From positions 3,100,001-3,164,000 of the forward strand of contig NC_089559.1 in the NCBI RefSeq assembly GCF_040115645.1: a DNA stretch of 64,000 nt. Reading direction: 5' to 3'. Below, piece after piece: positions 1-12,826 of this stretch (position 1 is the first letter of the stretch; every line of letters starts with the position of its first letter). The notes beneath the pieces are model-generated. The model was not told where the DNA came from and did no database searches. It saw only the letters and a program-made list of their open reading frames with translations. The position numbers and the translations under genes are program-made. Source of the DNA: Euwallacea fornicatus. Lineage: Eukaryota > Arthropoda > Insecta > Coleoptera > Curculionidae.

Positions 1-100
1 AGAATTTCAAATAGAACTCCATATTTTTTAAACATTTTTTATAGAAAATATTTTTCATAATTTAATGAAGTATGACAAGTTCCTATTAAAACAATTTATA

Positions 101-731
101 TACAGGGCATTTCAAATTCGACCCTCACCACTGAAATATCGGAAACAAGAGGAGGTTGAGAAAATCTAAATAGGAGCAAAATTGCGTAATTTAGACCTTG
201 ACCAAATTTCGTTTTCGAAAGTTGAATTTTCCGACTCCTTTCAAAGATAACCGAAAAAAACTAAAAACTGGAGATTTCGTTTTTATTTTGTTAGCGTTAT
301 TAGACAAGGAAATCCAAAATAACGAGCACATTTTCAGCTGCACGATGAGCTGTTCAGATTTGTCAACTGATTATTGTTCTGGTGAAAAATACCATGGCAC
401 GCAAATAAACAGAAATAAAGTGGACGAAGTCGATAAACGAAATGCCGGATGACAAATCTGAAAGCGTCATCGTGTAGCTGAGAAAAAGTGGCGATAGAAA
501 TGTGCCTGTAATTTTTACCTTCTTTGTCAAATAACGCTTAAAAAAAGTAGTGAAATCTCCAATTTTTAGTTTTTTTAAGCTATCTTCGGAAGTTCTCGGA
601 AAATTAAAATTTCGAAAGTGCCTTTTGGTCAAGCACTAAATTATGCAATTTTTTTCCCTATTTTAAACGTCTTCGTATCTCCTCTAGTTTCCAGATCCGA
701 AGGGTGAAAGTCAAATTTGAAATATTCTATA
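101..731. mobile_element. Foldback MITE with TA duplication
   Basis: A 631-bp element that is nearly one palindrome with its centre near 410. It starts TACAGGGCATTTC and ends in the diverged complement, flanked by TA at 99-100 and TA at 732-733. Two overlapping open frames of 84 and 89 codons on opposite strands (198-452 plus, 363-632 minus) begin with similar peptides only because the arms mirror each other, so they are not taken as genes. It sits inside the left arm of the surrounding older element. Confidence 0.75.
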
Positions 732-1199
732 TAGCCAATTTGTATCAAAAAAATTAATACGTTATATTTCCGTCACTTGTGATAATAAATATGAAATTTA
801 TGTCGTATAAGTATATATCGTCGAAAAGGGTTTAAAATTGCCTATTTTGTTGAGCTATTACTACCCATGATTTATATTTCAAAAACGAATTTGTAGCTAT
901 TTGTAGGAAAACGGTGAAGAACAGAAAAAATTTGTGCACTCCATTAGATTCCTCAAAAAACTGCTATAATAATGTGTACACGCAATTCCAGTATTTTAAT
1001 AAATAAAAAACTAATTGTCGATTTTCAAAATGACCAAAAATTTAAAACTTTCTATATCTTTGGACGCTGTGACGATATTGAGAAACGGTTTTTGACATTA
1101 AGCATTTCTCAAAAATCGAGTTCGCGACACCTAAATCAGTTTTCGTCTATCTAGTCAGAAAATAGGTTTTTCCTGCCAAAACACTTCAGCTTGAAAAAC

Positions 1200-2150
1200 C
1201 GTATGCACATAACTGACATCTTATGGTTACCCCATGCGTAGCATTTACGATGGAATTCGGTGCAATTTCCTGACAATTATTTATAATTTTTGCCTTAAAA
1301 TATTGACATTTTCTGGCTGAAAAACATAGATTTTATCTCGAAGGTAGCCCAACATCCAAAAATCCAGCAAAGAAAGGTCCAGTGAACGACCTGGATCATC
1401 AGTTCCTATCTATTTTTCCCCCAATTTAGCATTTGACCAATCAATATTTATTCTGGCATTATGAGGTGTCACACAATCTTGCTGAAAATAAATGCCGTTC
1501 GATTCCCCAAGAGGTAAATTGTCCAGGAAATCATTAATATTGCCGGTCAAAGTTCATGGTATTTCGTTTGTTTTATTGCTCCATTAATAAAAAAATGTCA
1601 ACACCAACGATTGCGGCTAAATCTTCTTTAAAAACTACTTTTTACTACATTTAACAATTATTTTTGCTACATACTATTTCCATTTAAAAAACGATTATTG
1701 TTGAAAGTGCATTCGTTGGACCAAACATTGTTTGCAAAGAAAAGTGAATCAAATGATTAAGGAAATGATTGCAGAAATGGATTGGTCGATTGGGACCGTT
1801 GACTTCCATATATGGTATTTTTTTGAGAATGTTTTTTTTTTAATTCTTTGAACTTTATCTTTAGATGACTTCAATACCTTAGCAATTTCTCTTGCACATA
1901 TTTTTAGATTCTCTTCAACATTAAGCATCACGCTGCGTTCTACACTTTCATCGAAGTTTTGCATTGATTTTCTCGAATTTTTAAAAGATTCATAGCGTCG
2001 TAAGTCGTCCTCTAAAATACTAAAAGCGTTTGAATTTATTACGATTAGGTACTTCTCTATTAGTAAAACGGGCAGAATAAATACGTGGTGCTTCACCGGA
2101 GTCCTTATTGCTTTAAAAGTATGCTTCAAGCATATCCGTAAATTCATTGT
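1200..2150 (-). pseudogene. Tc1/mariner transposase pseudogene (DUF4817/DDE_3 type)
   Basis: Decayed minus-strand transposase. An open stretch at 1749-2147 contains a helix-turn-helix-like segment around CAREIAKVLKSS. Further 3' in the same direction (about 1560 down to 1230) the frame gives a catalytic block with FQQDCVTPHNAR, then LDFWMLGYLRDKIY, the usual ending of the SPDLTPLDFFLWG block of this family. Stops and frameshifts break it at several places. The family normally encodes a 330-360 residue DNA-binding and DDE transposase acting in the nucleus. No intact start or full frame remains. Confidence 0.6.
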
Positions 2151-2659
2151 TCATTTTTAAATAATTTCGAGAGAGATTAAAACTTGGTTATTGTCACCAA
2201 TAACAACGTTAATAACTATTTTTACAGCATTAAAAAACAAATTTACAATAATCACACTTGCAGCATAACTATTTACAGAAAATTATGAGGAAGAATGATG
2301 TGGTGCCAACAATTAAGGGTGGCTTTATCTCGTTTCTTTTCGATGGGTATAACATGGGCGCCACTTGTCCATAGCATCAGGCGTCTTTGTACAAGATGAT
2401 ACAACGGGATGAGATAGATTGAAATGCAAATGACGAGATAATAACGCACATGGCCCCATGACGACATAGATGGTTTTGTAACTTATAACGTCCACGTTTA
2501 GGATACACAGAGCTGCATAACTCATATCATTAAAATTTTTCAATATTTTTTAGTTAAAAATTGTTTTAACATTAACTTTTCATAAGTCATTAAATTCTGA
2601 AAAACTCTTTGTATCAAAAAATGTAAAAAAATATTAAGTTCTATTTGAAATTTTGAAAT

Positions 2660-3160
2660 TGACAGCTGACGCAGTAGAAGTTGAGTTAAAAAAATCAACT
2701 TGGACGTTACTTAGTAGTGTGAAAAATATTATATTATTTGATTTTTAATTCATTAAAAGCCGTTCATTAATAATTGAGTTATAGCTTCTACCGTTTTTTT
2801 TAGACACCTTGCAGATAAAACTGCAAGCATGTTGCAATGTGCCATCGTTACTGCAGCTATTGTGCATGACCAAAAGGCCGAGAAAACGATAGAAGAGACA
2901 CTAATGTACGACACAGTGACATGATTTTCTAAATGGAGTCTCAGTTCTCCAAATTGAAACAGGATTCTCACCATTATCACGAGATGGAATTAATAGAAGT
3001 TTAAAGTTTTAAGTTAAAAAAAAACAACCGGAATTAAAAGAGACGTGAAATTTTTAGAAAAATAATAATTAAAAAATGGAGGAACTATTGAAGAAAAACT
3101 AAAACACTCTAAACTCTATATTGATATCTGAGTATCGCAATTCCTAAACGGATGAAACTT
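2660..3160. other. Unassigned AT-rich stretch
   Basis: No coding similarity, terminal repeat or RNA gene was recognised. Short open frames here look like chance. Confidence 0.4.
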
Positions 3161-3510
3161 TTTCAGTCACCGATATATAAAGTTAAAGGAAGCAACACAA
3201 AAACTGCGACAAAAACATTTATCTGGAGACTATTGTTAGGCTTCGGACACATACTAAGGGCGAATTCTCCGGGAAAAACTGGACAATACATACAAACAAC
3301 CGAACAGATGGCACTAAGACTGATTACAGAGATAAGACACCCCGACAACTCGCTATACAATTCATCCAACCAATTACTATACGAACGCACACACATGACA
3401 AGAATCGCTAAACCATTGCTATAAATTCAGGCAAAATGGGAAGAAAATCGTCACAACTGGACCATTCGGGACCTTCAATACCTTACAAGACAAACAATAT
3501 AGTTCCACTT
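3161..3510 (+). pseudogene. 3' coding end of a Jockey-like LINE ORF2
   Basis: The plus-strand frame reads a segment with GHILRANSPGK, QTTEQMALRLITEIRHPDNS and LLYERTHMTRIA, then a stop and a continuation IQAKWEENRHNW. The minus-strand LINE at 57.6-57.95 kb encodes a diverged version (ILRANAAERTK, QTTEQIAL, LITKIRH, LYERALMI, FKWNDNHYN). This is therefore the C-terminal end of ORF2, downstream of the reverse transcriptase, from the same LINE family. No reverse transcriptase core or poly(A)-like tail is visible, so it is a truncated relic. The match is internal to the window and was made by eye. Confidence 0.65.
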
Positions 3511-4089
3511 TCTTTTGTTTTCAATCATTCTATTGGAGTATTTCTAAATATAGAATATTTTTTCTTTGTATTTTGTGAATTATTGTTTGTGAATGGATAT
3601 GTTATTAGGGTAGAAAAACATATTTTCACCTTGAAAATGTACGCAGTTGGTTCCTTTCTGAAGCTCAACCGTGGGGATATCGGTAACTATGAAAGATCTA
3701 AGTCGATTAAATTGTGGAAAATGTGCGTAATTTGGACTTCAGGAATATTTTACTCTGAAATTTAAAACATTCTCATGACTTTCGCAGATATTAAAAAAAA
3801 TCGAAATTTCGGAAAAAAATTTTAATTTTTTTTCTCAGCTTATTTCAAGTGCTAATTCTGAACAATCGACACGTCATCATCGCAACTTTTTCTCTTCTAC
3901 AATTTGGTGACCTCATATTTGAAATGCGACATTTCGATTTTCGAATACCATCACCAACTCTCTTTTCTCTTATGGGCACCAGCGTCGATTTTGACATTGT
4001 TGAATTCAGTTTCTTTTTTTGATGGCGATGACGTGGCAAAAATCAGAAAATATTCAGGGACTTTCAGAATTAGGGTAGCAAATCGATAG
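3511..4089. other. Unassigned stretch
   Basis: AT-rich with A- and T-runs; no gene, terminal repeat or RNA recognised. Confidence 0.4.
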
Positions 4090-4740
4090 AGGTAACAGAT
4101 TATCGAAAAATAAATATAGTTTACTTAATAAAAGGTTATCTTAAGACCCGTCATTTCTGAGATACAGGGTATTAAAATTCTACTTTTTTTTCTTTATTTT
4201 TAGTTTATTTTAAAACTACTGGGACTATTGAAATGAAAATTGGTGTATCTTTGTTTCGTAATCCGATAAATTTGATGGGCATAATTAAAATTTTGTACAT
4301 AGTAGAGGGCGCTAATTATACGTGTGTCATTAAATATTTTAATCCAAAACTTTTTTAAATTTAGATTTATCGGTAAAAGAGTTTAAGAATATTAAAGAAA
4401 TGTCAATTCTGTTTAAAAAAGTTACTCTTCGTAAAATACTCTCAAGTGGAGGGTTGTTCAGAGAAATGACAATTATTGTCATATCTGGCTTAATGCGAAA
4501 AAAATATAAAAGCTTTAAAAAAGTCAGTGGCACATAAATAACAGTAATAAATATCACTGCCAAAGTTCAACAAAATCGCTTGAATGACTATTAAGATTTT
4601 TACGAAACAAAGATTTTTTGAAGAACAGTTTGACACCCTGTATCCTGAAAATGAAGCATTACCAGACCTATGTTAATATAAATTTTTCATCTTAAAATCA
4701 CTCAAAGAATCACCCATCGAAGTTTGGCTTTGTACTTACA
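4090..4740. mobile_element. Probable foldback element with CAGGGT-type inner ends
   Basis: GATACAGGGTATTAAA near 4160 and the complement of GATACAGGGTGTCAAA near 4640 face each other. Outward flanks on both sides also resemble each other inversely (TTAAGACCCGTCATTTC against a diverged complement around 4655-4700). The layout fits a short palindromic element. No transposase coding was seen and the boundaries are approximate. Confidence 0.4.
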
Positions 4741-4751
4741 TAACTCCTTAC

Positions 4752-5687
4752 ATGCAGGATAAATAAATCAGTTCATGCCAGCAGAACTCTGGCATTCGAT
4801 ATAATACCTTATTTTAAGTTCAGTAAGTTACATAAACATATGTCGGCAAACACTCCGTTTTTGAGATTCAGGGTGCTAAAGTTTTAGGTTTTTTTTTTGG
4901 TTACAAAGCTGCTGTGGTTTTTGAGATAATTTATTTAAATTTTTACCATTTATTATCTTTGGTAGTCCTCAATTCCATGGTTATACGATTTAAAAACCTA
5001 CAAGGTGTTCTCATATGTGTAACCGTTTTCGATTAATTTGAAAAAGTATCTGAAAAAACGTATTATAAATAAACGTGGTATGTATCTTTAATTTGATAAA
5101 ATAGGACGCCTTGAAGCAGCCAGTAAAGTGACAAGTAAAATAAAATAGTTCCAGGTTATTTTAAAAGTGACATTGTTCTGGCTCAGTATTATTACACGCT
5201 TTCATGCAAACATTTTCGATTATTTTGATGCATTTATGCTATTACCCCCGAAAACGTTAAAAAAAAAGTTCTTTCAAAGACTTTAAAATGATTCAAAAAG
5301 ACAAAAAAGTTCTAAATTTAATGTAAAGTCAAAATTTTTTATATTAAACGGTCAGTGGCGTGCTACAAAAAAGTTCTGAACAGAAAAATAGAATCTGACC
5401 GCCAAAAAAATATGATCTTGGAGGTTTTTAAATCGTCTAGACCTGTTAAGACTTGCTGATCATCATAGGTAACAAATGGCTAAAATTTAATTAAATTATC
5501 CTCAACACTATAGAAATTGCGTGGAAAATACAAAAAAAATTAAAAATTTTGAAACATAGTATCTTAGAAATGAAACTTTTGCGGATATGTGTTTGTTCAT
5601 GTGATTCCCTGAGTTTAAAATAAGGTACTCTATCGAATACCAATCTTCTGCTAGTATAAACTGACTCACCCTGTATAATCTCGAGGT
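4752..5687. mobile_element. Foldback element with ~230-bp inverted arms
   Basis: The left arm (about 4752-4990) and the right arm (about 5450-5687) are diverged reverse complements. Shared blocks include TACCTTATTTTAA and GATAATTTA(T/A)TTAAATTTT. The right end is CACCCTGTATAA; the left end has lost a clear CAGGGTG terminus. The spacer has no recognisable coding sequence, so this looks like a non-autonomous derivative. Confidence 0.55.
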
Positions 5688-5689
5688 AT

Positions 5690-7020
5690 GGTGCTACTTT
5701 CCCAATGGAGTAAAAATTGACTTGTTCATTAAAATCTATTATAGAAATTCCTATAAACGAATGGACCAATCCTTGGACGAATGCCTCCGCCCTGTCAATC
5801 TCTACATGCTCAAATCGAATATTTTACACATTTGGGTACCTCTCGACCCACACTTTTTCTACAGTCCGACCCTGCTTTAATCTGCGATCCCATTTAGCCT
5901 AATTTCCTGTACACCGGACTCGGTATCTCAAAATAATAGCCCGATTAGCATATCCTATCGTTACATTTTATCGCATATATCAGAGAATCCGGCTTCCTCT
6001 TTATATTTAAATGCAAGCAATGTATCTAGATTGGTGAATGAGTGTATTTCCGGGGTTAGGGGTCACTTATCAATTCCAAACTCATCGAGATTTCATAGTT
6101 ATCTGCTCTTTTTGTCTATTCAGATAACACTTCTAATCTCTTGAATACACTCGTATCCGGTCATAAAAACTCCCATAAATGTCGTTTGCCATTTCGATTG
6201 ATAATAATCTTTGAGCCTCGACTTGGGCCTATATGCCGAATGGCATATAAATGTTTTCCAGTAACAGGTTGCTTTTCACTCCATTACATTTATTTGATGC
6301 TCCAGGAAATTTGTAAATGGCTCTATATAGAATCCAGGATGGCTTTACAGGTAATTTATTTGAGGCATGTCATTTATATCTAAGATAAATACTGTTTTCT
6401 CCTTTGCAAATATAGTTGCTTATTTAAGGTTTTCCCATTTGAGTGCTTCAAGTTCTCTCCCCAGCAGACAGACTCCCAGATCTGTAATATCCACTTTCCC
6501 AAATGGAAGGTAGAATAATGTAGCGTCGCGACAACGTTCAATAAACCCCCGGTTTTTAAGGGCGACACATAATGAATGGGTCGAATAAAAGTTCCATTAG
6601 GGCCCTAAAGAGTCGTCTTGCTCTATTTTCCGGTTTTAAAGATAAACAAACGTTGGCTGATAGTGGCAAATTTTTAAGTGATATTACAGAACTCTATGGA
6701 AAGATACTGTGAATGTGCAAATGAAAAAACAGGTTAGTTCAGGTTAGTGCCACTCGTAAATAGAATTGTTCTATAGAGAAATTAATTTTAACGTATAAAA
6801 TCCCTTTTTATGCGTCTCTTGGCATGCGTATATATAGCTCGATCTCTACTTGTTTATATCGAACACTCTATATATTATTACACTTTTTTTGTCTACTGAA
6901 TTGAGAACTGAGCACTGAGCATGGCCATAGCTGGTATTAATCGTTTTTGAGTTATTATACGTATTTTATTTCTCTTTGTATCGTAGAACAAAATTTAGTT
7001 TTCGAAATTTTGCGTCTGTA
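5690..7020. other. Unassigned stretch
   Basis: About 1.3 kb with no supported gene. Open frames of 60-80 codons at 5717, 6141 and 6380 lack similarity that I recognise and are treated as chance. Confidence 0.4.
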
Positions 7021-7024
7021 CACA

Positions 7025-8035
7025 TACAGGATGTCTCTAGAAGTGTGTGCAATATGTTAACACAGATTTCTGAGGTCAAAACATAAAGATTTAATCCCAT
7101 TTTCTTTAGTCCAAAACTGGATAGTTTCCGAAATAGAGGACGTGAAATCGAATATTGAAAAAAGGAAAAAAATCATTATTTGGTTTGTGATACTTCTACC
7201 TGAGCAAAATGTTGAATCGGGGGTTTTTCGGAGCGACAAATCAGCATACGTTTACTTTTCCGATAGGGGGTGCTGTCGGCGCTAGGTACACCTTCTTTGA
7301 ATACTCATAACTTTTTTATCACCCGGCGAAAAATTAATTTGTACCTAAATTTGTATTTTTTTACATGTTTTACAAAATAAGCAATCTCAGTACAAGTCCC
7401 TACGGACATTCATTCTTGAGATATTTGAAGTTTAAAGTTCGCTGCAAGTCGTGAAAAATAACTTTAAGGTGCATATAACACAGTTGAAACAAAAATAATC
7501 AAAACATACAATTAATCTTCAATTCGTATAATTTTTTTTTAATTTATGTTTTATATCGTTCTACCAATTTTTGTATTATTTATTTCGCTATACTGAATGA
7601 ATAAATATGTACTTTAAAGTTATTTTTCAAGACAGCTATTTTCAAACAACTTCAAATATCTCAAGAAGGAATGCCTGGAGGGACTTGTCCCAAGACACTT
7701 TTTTTTCATAAAATATGTAGGAAAAGACCAATAGTAATAAATAAATTTTATATCAGGTGATAAACAAGTTAAGCGCCTTTAAAGAGAGTTCACATCGTAC
7801 TAATAATGCTCTCTACAGTGTGTATAGAAGATGTAAATGGATTCTGATTTCTAGTTCCGAAAAGCGTCTCAATTTGCAATACAAATCAAATATTTTTTCC
7901 CCTTTTTTAATCTCTACTTTAACGTCTTGTATTTTGAAAACTGTCCATTTTCGGACTAGGTGAATTAAATTCTCATGTATTCGCCCCATAAATCTGCGGT
8001 ACAATTTTGTACAGACCTTCTAGAGACACCCTGTA
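7025..8035. mobile_element. 1-kb foldback element
   Basis: Starts TACAGGATGTCTCTAGAAG and ends in the complement of TACAGGGTGTCTCTAGAAG. Most of its length pairs with itself: the block around 7100-7200 is the diverged complement of 7860-7960, and 7390-7480 that of 7600-7710 (both contain TTGAGATATTTGAAG or its diverged complement). Arms are therefore about 450 bp with only a small spacer. No transposase remains. Confidence 0.7.
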
Positions 8036-8039
8036 TATT

Positions 8040-8730
8040 TGTTAAAATTTCCTAAGATATAGGAACGTTGTACGATAAAACTTTTCTACGTCTATCTTAA
8101 GCCGTTTTTCATTTATTTGATGTTTTTTTTTACAAAATTCTTGACTTTTTCAAAATGAATATCCTAATCATTGTGTTTGTGTACCTCTCAAAAACGCATG
8201 ATTGCAATTTTGAAAAAGGTTATTTTCTCACCACGACACAGCTAACTGCTAACTAACCCGAACTAACCTGAATAATCACAGCTGCTAACCCGGAACCACT
8301 TTATGTATAAATAATAATGATGAAATAATATCTACTGCTATAGAATTATGCTTTGACAGATACCGGTTATTGTTCGTTGCTTTCTTTTTAAAGCTTAGCG
8401 TCCCAGCTAGGCAGTGTCCCGAGACCTTTGATAGCCAGCTAATCGATTCAGATACATCATGTCCAATTTGCTACGACTTGCTTTTTGAATTTATTAGGAT
8501 CATATAGTCATCCCACAACAGTGTCTGTCTATCCCATGACTTCTGCAACTTCGGACACTCCTCCTTGCATCGTCCTGTGTTATGCAATCATCCCCTCCCC
8601 GAAAACCTACCTATCCTGTCAACGAGTCTCTATCCAGTCCCTCCAGTGTGAATGTCTTGGAAGCGACATTGCTCTCCAGAGACGTTCTACGGGTCAAATC
8701 GCCCGTTCTTCAGCATGCTCAGGAGCACTT
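8040..8730. other. Unassigned stretch
   Basis: No gene recognised. Around 8243-8280 there are degenerate AACTAACC repeats, with the inverse GGTTAG motif near 6730, too short and imperfect to call an element or telomeric array. Confidence 0.35.
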
Positions 8731-8732
8731 CA

Positions 8733-9085
8733 TTAACACCCCTGGCATTTGATGACCCTTTGGACCGGTTTTGGATAGATTAAGATTGGTGGAAACCATA
8801 AAGCTATTTTCAGGGTTTTAAAAGTCGTCTGACACTTTTCAGTCCATTTTAAAGGCTTTTGATGTTCTGTTAGGCAATAACTAAAAAGTAGAGAAAATAT
8901 CAAACCCTCCGTGTACTTTGATGATTTTGTAAACCGGCTAACATGTGGGGACAATTTAAAAATTGATATTCACTTTCCGAGGTTCTTAAAATCCCGTCCT
9001 TCATGTTGTACTTTATTATATGAGCATCCCTCATCTCATCTCTATCTCTCCTCTTATAGTTTTCTTTTCTGGGCGAAAAGTGCAT
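8733..9085 (-). pseudogene. Ty3/gypsy-like pol fragment
   Basis: The minus-strand frame ending at 8733 contains KPLKWTEKCQTTFKTLK followed by ILIYPKPVQ. This matches the junction of reverse transcriptase and RNase H in gypsy-type pol proteins (the region usually reading F-x-W-T-x-E/K-C-Q-x-A-F-x-x-L-K then P-I-L-x-Y-P-D). Upstream, RRFTKSSK resembles the RRFI-x-NFSKIA segment. The catalytic YxDD region and all other domains are absent, so only a scrap of a retroelement remains. Confidence 0.55.
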
Positions 9086-9089
9086 TTTG

Positions 9090-11340
9090 AGTGCATTCTA
9101 ACAGAAATTTCGATATTTTTATAGGGAATACTGTGAATTTGGATGTTTCTAGAGATCACGACTTGGAAAGTAAATTTTAGAAGTATTTATGTCTAACCTT
9201 GTTAACCTGCTTTGAATAAATACGATGAGACAGTAAACCTGCGAAACCACCGTTCGTAAAGCAGCCCTAAATTATTATCCAATAATGCCTCCTAGTAACG
9301 GGGTAAACATGAGTCGAGCTTTATTGACACAACAGTTAATGTCAATTAGTCGAACACCACCCCACCTGTATGTTCTAACACGTTTTGCGTTGTAGGGAAA
9401 CTACATGGGGCTGTGTTGGCCTGGGGGGTGAGTTGGTAACTTACTAGGCCTGGATTACACGTAATCCAGCCATGTTACTCCTGAATTACGGTTCGACGTA
9501 GGATTTATCACTTTCCGATAAATTTAGACCAGGTTTGCACCTAATTCTTGTTCTGGATTTTTGTCCCTCCAGCGTAGTGTTCAGGAAGCAAATAATTATG
9601 GACACGAACATGAAGAGGGAGAAACAAATATGGTGATTCCCAGAATGCCCTTTACAGACGTTCCCTTTATTCCAGAATCGCAATTCTGTTTATCTTGCTT
9701 CTCCCTACATCGTCAGCATTTCACTTTGGTGAATCTCTCGTTCTGACACATCTTATATCAAAGGAATCCCTTATGCCCTCTTGTTCTTTGCGGGCAACTC
9801 AATTTCAGCTTTTGTCGAATAAATCGAGGCAGTCAACGGGAAAATATGGCCCTCAATGGGTGTTTACACGAAACTGGTGGAGATGTAATTCATTACATCT
9901 TTAGCTGCTCTTAAACCTCACTAAATTCCACAGAAAATAGTTTAATGTAATGTTAAATAAATAGTAAAAGTTGTTTTATCACTTAAAAGGGTATATAAAT
10001 ATTGACTAGTGCTCTGTTTTATAATGCCAAACAAAACAATCCAGTTATCTGGCATTTGGTGTCCATTACGTTGCTCACGTTGTGTTTAAACGAGATTGTA
10101 TTCAATAAATTGGGCTTCCAAGCTGGTTTAGTGGAACATTGATAAACGAAAAATTCTGGCCAGAATCACTTTTCGTTCTATTAACCTTGGTGAGAAGTTA
10201 AACCGCATTTTGAACGATGCGCAGTAGCAAGCTCTAGGGAAAAATCAGCGATATAACCCGCCACTGAATGTTGGAAGCGAAAAAGTTTTCGCTCCAGTGA
10301 ACGAAAAATTTTTTACTTCCTTACTTTATTTTTTACTTCCTTTCCTTATTTTACTTTATTTATATTTACTTTTCATTAAATATGAAAATATAATATTGTT
10401 CAACAAGTGCCATTTCTTGTCCCAACTAACCTTTTTGAAATTACAAAAATATCCAGAGACCAATGGCCAAGATATAAAAAAATGTCAACTGGAGACAAAT
10501 CGTGCGATTTTGCCGGCCTTTCGATTATACCCGCAGATGAAATTAACGATTCGGGTAATTTGTCGGGCGAAGTGTAAGTTCTTTCCCCGTGTACAAACTC
10601 ATAGTACCTGTGCTTAGCAACTATTTATTGACAAAGCATGAAAACATTCCCCAAAAAACCCTTAATATCGCCTTTCACTCACAAAGCCTAATGGCCTGTA
10701 CATTATCGAAACAATGCTGCTTGTAGCTTTCATTAAAGCTGAAATTCGAGCTTCTTTTTCATTAAAAGCTTTTATAGTAAGGTGCTCCTGCAATACCGGA
10801 CGTTAACTGTAACATTTACTTTTAAAAAAAGTTCGGATTTACTGATCATTAGGATTTTTATTTCGCTTATTAAGTATCTTTTGTTGCTAAAAATGTTTGC
10901 CAATTTTGCCATTTTTATGAAAGTCAAAGCAGTGTCCGCACGTGTGGGACATATCTTTGACTTTCTCGCAGCTTGCAGAAAAAGATACTGAAGAAAAAAA
11001 TGCTCCTGATTTTTTGGCACGTCATTAACCTATTTCCTTTCTATGCCATTTGAAGCTCAATTTTACTGAAATAACGGTATTTATCATAAAGACTTTATTA
11101 CCAATGTTTAATTATATTCTTCCATAAAACCTGAGCATCCAACCATGAACTACTAACGCAGCTTTAATTCATATTTAGCAAACATTAAAATTGACAAAAT
11201 CGTAATGCAGTAACATGCTCTCTATTGAGTGCTTGATACTTTAATATGCATTAAAATGCTTCGTGAAACACATCATGCATCAGGGGTTGATTTTGATGTT
11301 AACTCATAATGGGTGTAAAATATTCCATTATATGTATCAC
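9090..11340. other. Unassigned 2.2-kb stretch
   Basis: No supported gene or repeat. Composition is a little less AT-rich around 9.2-9.9 kb. Open frames of 60-106 codons (for example 9486-9683 minus, 10297-10617 plus) are not recognised and overlap each other on both strands. Confidence 0.4.
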
Positions 11341-11349
11341 TACTAGTTC

Positions 11350-11640
11350 TCTTCTACGAAGAGATGCTGGGAGCTTAAAAAAAGAATAACAGGTTCACAT
11401 AGTTCTAACCTGCGATGCCTCTTATTTCTCGTTCCAAATTATCCTGGAATAATTTAGAGAGAAGAAGGAATGAGATAATTAAATCTAAACTTGTTTCGGT
11501 GAATTGTTCCTCAGATTGGAGATACGAAGTTCCAAAGCTTCATTTTACGTAAACTACTAAAAGCTGAGTCTCAGAGTATTGCTCTGCTGTACCTTTGGTT
11601 TCTATTGGAATACACTGCAGTAGAAGCTATAATTGCATTG
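11350..11640. repeat. Diverged ~180-bp repeat, left remnant
   Basis: Contains TTCATTTTACGTAAACT, then an AG..GAGTCTCAGAG block and TGGTTTCTATTGGAAT. Very similar blocks recur at 18.45-18.88 kb (for example CCATTTTATGTAAACTG and GGTTTCTATTGAATCATG). The 11.65-18.45 kb transposon cluster lies between the two remnants. Confidence 0.5.
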
Positions 11641-12310
11641 AGGTACGAGGATAGTCCCAGAAGTACTCGACCTAGCGCTTCAAGGAAAGAAAATTCTGAA
11701 AAATGTTACATTATTTTTCAATATAATCTCCTTTGAGATTGACACGCTTTTCCCAGGGGTGTTCTACTACACTCTGTTTATAGTAAGAAGCTTCGAATGT
11801 TTTAAAATAGCTATTAACCTAAAACTCTGCCTCTTCATTATTGGCAAATTTCTTCCCACCGAGACACTTTTTAAAGTTTAAAAATGGAAAATTATCTTAG
11901 GGGGTTAAATCTGGCGAATACGGTGGGTGAGGAAAATGTTCGAGAACAATTTAATTGATTTTGGACTTCGCGACGAAGAAAATGTAGACTGCTGTGTTGT
12001 CTTGATGAAACAAGACTTTTTTCTTCGTCAAAATTGGTCGGTTTTTTCTAATTTCTTCGCTCAAACGATGCAATAAATTTGTATAATATTCTTGGTATCA
12101 TATCTGCTAATTTGAGTAATTTTAGCCAACAGTTTTCCGGTATGGTTTTGTGAAAGTTCGCTACAATTTCCGGGGTAGTCAAATCTGGAGTGTCATTGAG
12201 TCGGAAATCGTCTTGGCAGCTCGTACGACCGTGTTTAAACTCTACTCTCCAATATTTTACTGTGGATAATAAAGGACCCGATTCCCCCAGAGTAGAATCT
12301 CACTCCGCAT
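11640..12310 (-). pseudogene. Decayed mariner (DD34D type) transposase
   Basis: Reading the minus strand in shifting frames gives a mariner order. First comes a DNA-binding segment with SCQDDFRLNDTPDLTTPEIV (about 12220-12160), then a block like the LFHQDN catalytic motif, then SPTVFARFNPL in place of the usual YSPDLAPSD. The end gives a segment resembling the C-terminal KSVSISKEIIL. The first two thirds of the catalytic domain are missing or unreadable, and stops are frequent. Position and order support an old, internally deleted mariner copy. Confidence 0.5.
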
Positions 12311-12826
12311 TCATGTTGGATGCACTAAGACCTTTCAAATAAAAGTATTAAATCACTTATCAATGACCAGTTTTTTCCATATTTACCAAATGTCTAAAAG
12401 CGTTCAATGAAAACGGTTCCAAAACAAACACACATCAACGTAATACCCTCAAACTCTATACATAAGTTTTTTAAGATTAGCCCTTTGTGATATCGGCACA
12501 TTTTTAGGAAAAAAATTGCCATTAGTTTGTCAGGTTACACCTTTAGACAGTGAGTTCATTTGAAAACTTACCACCTCAAATATCATTAAAACGGAAATAT
12601 ATATGAAAGTCCAGAGTAACCCTTTTTCCATTTTCTGTGTAAACCTAATAATCATCATTTGACACCCCACTACCCCCAGTTGAAAATTTTAAATGGTACC
12701 CCTACCGGGTTGCACTCATATTAAATGAAATTAACAAAGCTCAAAATATCGGTGCATTAAAGAATTCGATTTGTCAAAGCACTTTCAAAAAATCAACGAA
12801 AAGCTAATAGCACGATTTTAAATATA

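Larger units (their letters stand above)
1..2654 (-). mobile_element. Long-armed Tc1/mariner element, left end outside window
   Basis: Bases 1-100 are the approximate reverse complement of about 2545-2654, so the window opens inside the left inverted arm of an element whose right arm lies near 2.5-2.65 kb. A minus-strand transposase pseudogene lies between the arms. The left arm is interrupted at 101 by a separate foldback MITE. Outer termini are not visible on the left and not sharply defined on the right. Confidence 0.6.

Noticed and set aside
6725..8285. Degenerate GGTTAG / AACTAACC stretches as telomeric repeat
   Set aside because: Only a few imperfect units on each side. Insect TTAGG arrays would be long and regular.
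9486..9746. Two overlapping frames on opposite strands as genes
   Set aside because: Both are short, mutually antisense and unrecognised; treated as chance.
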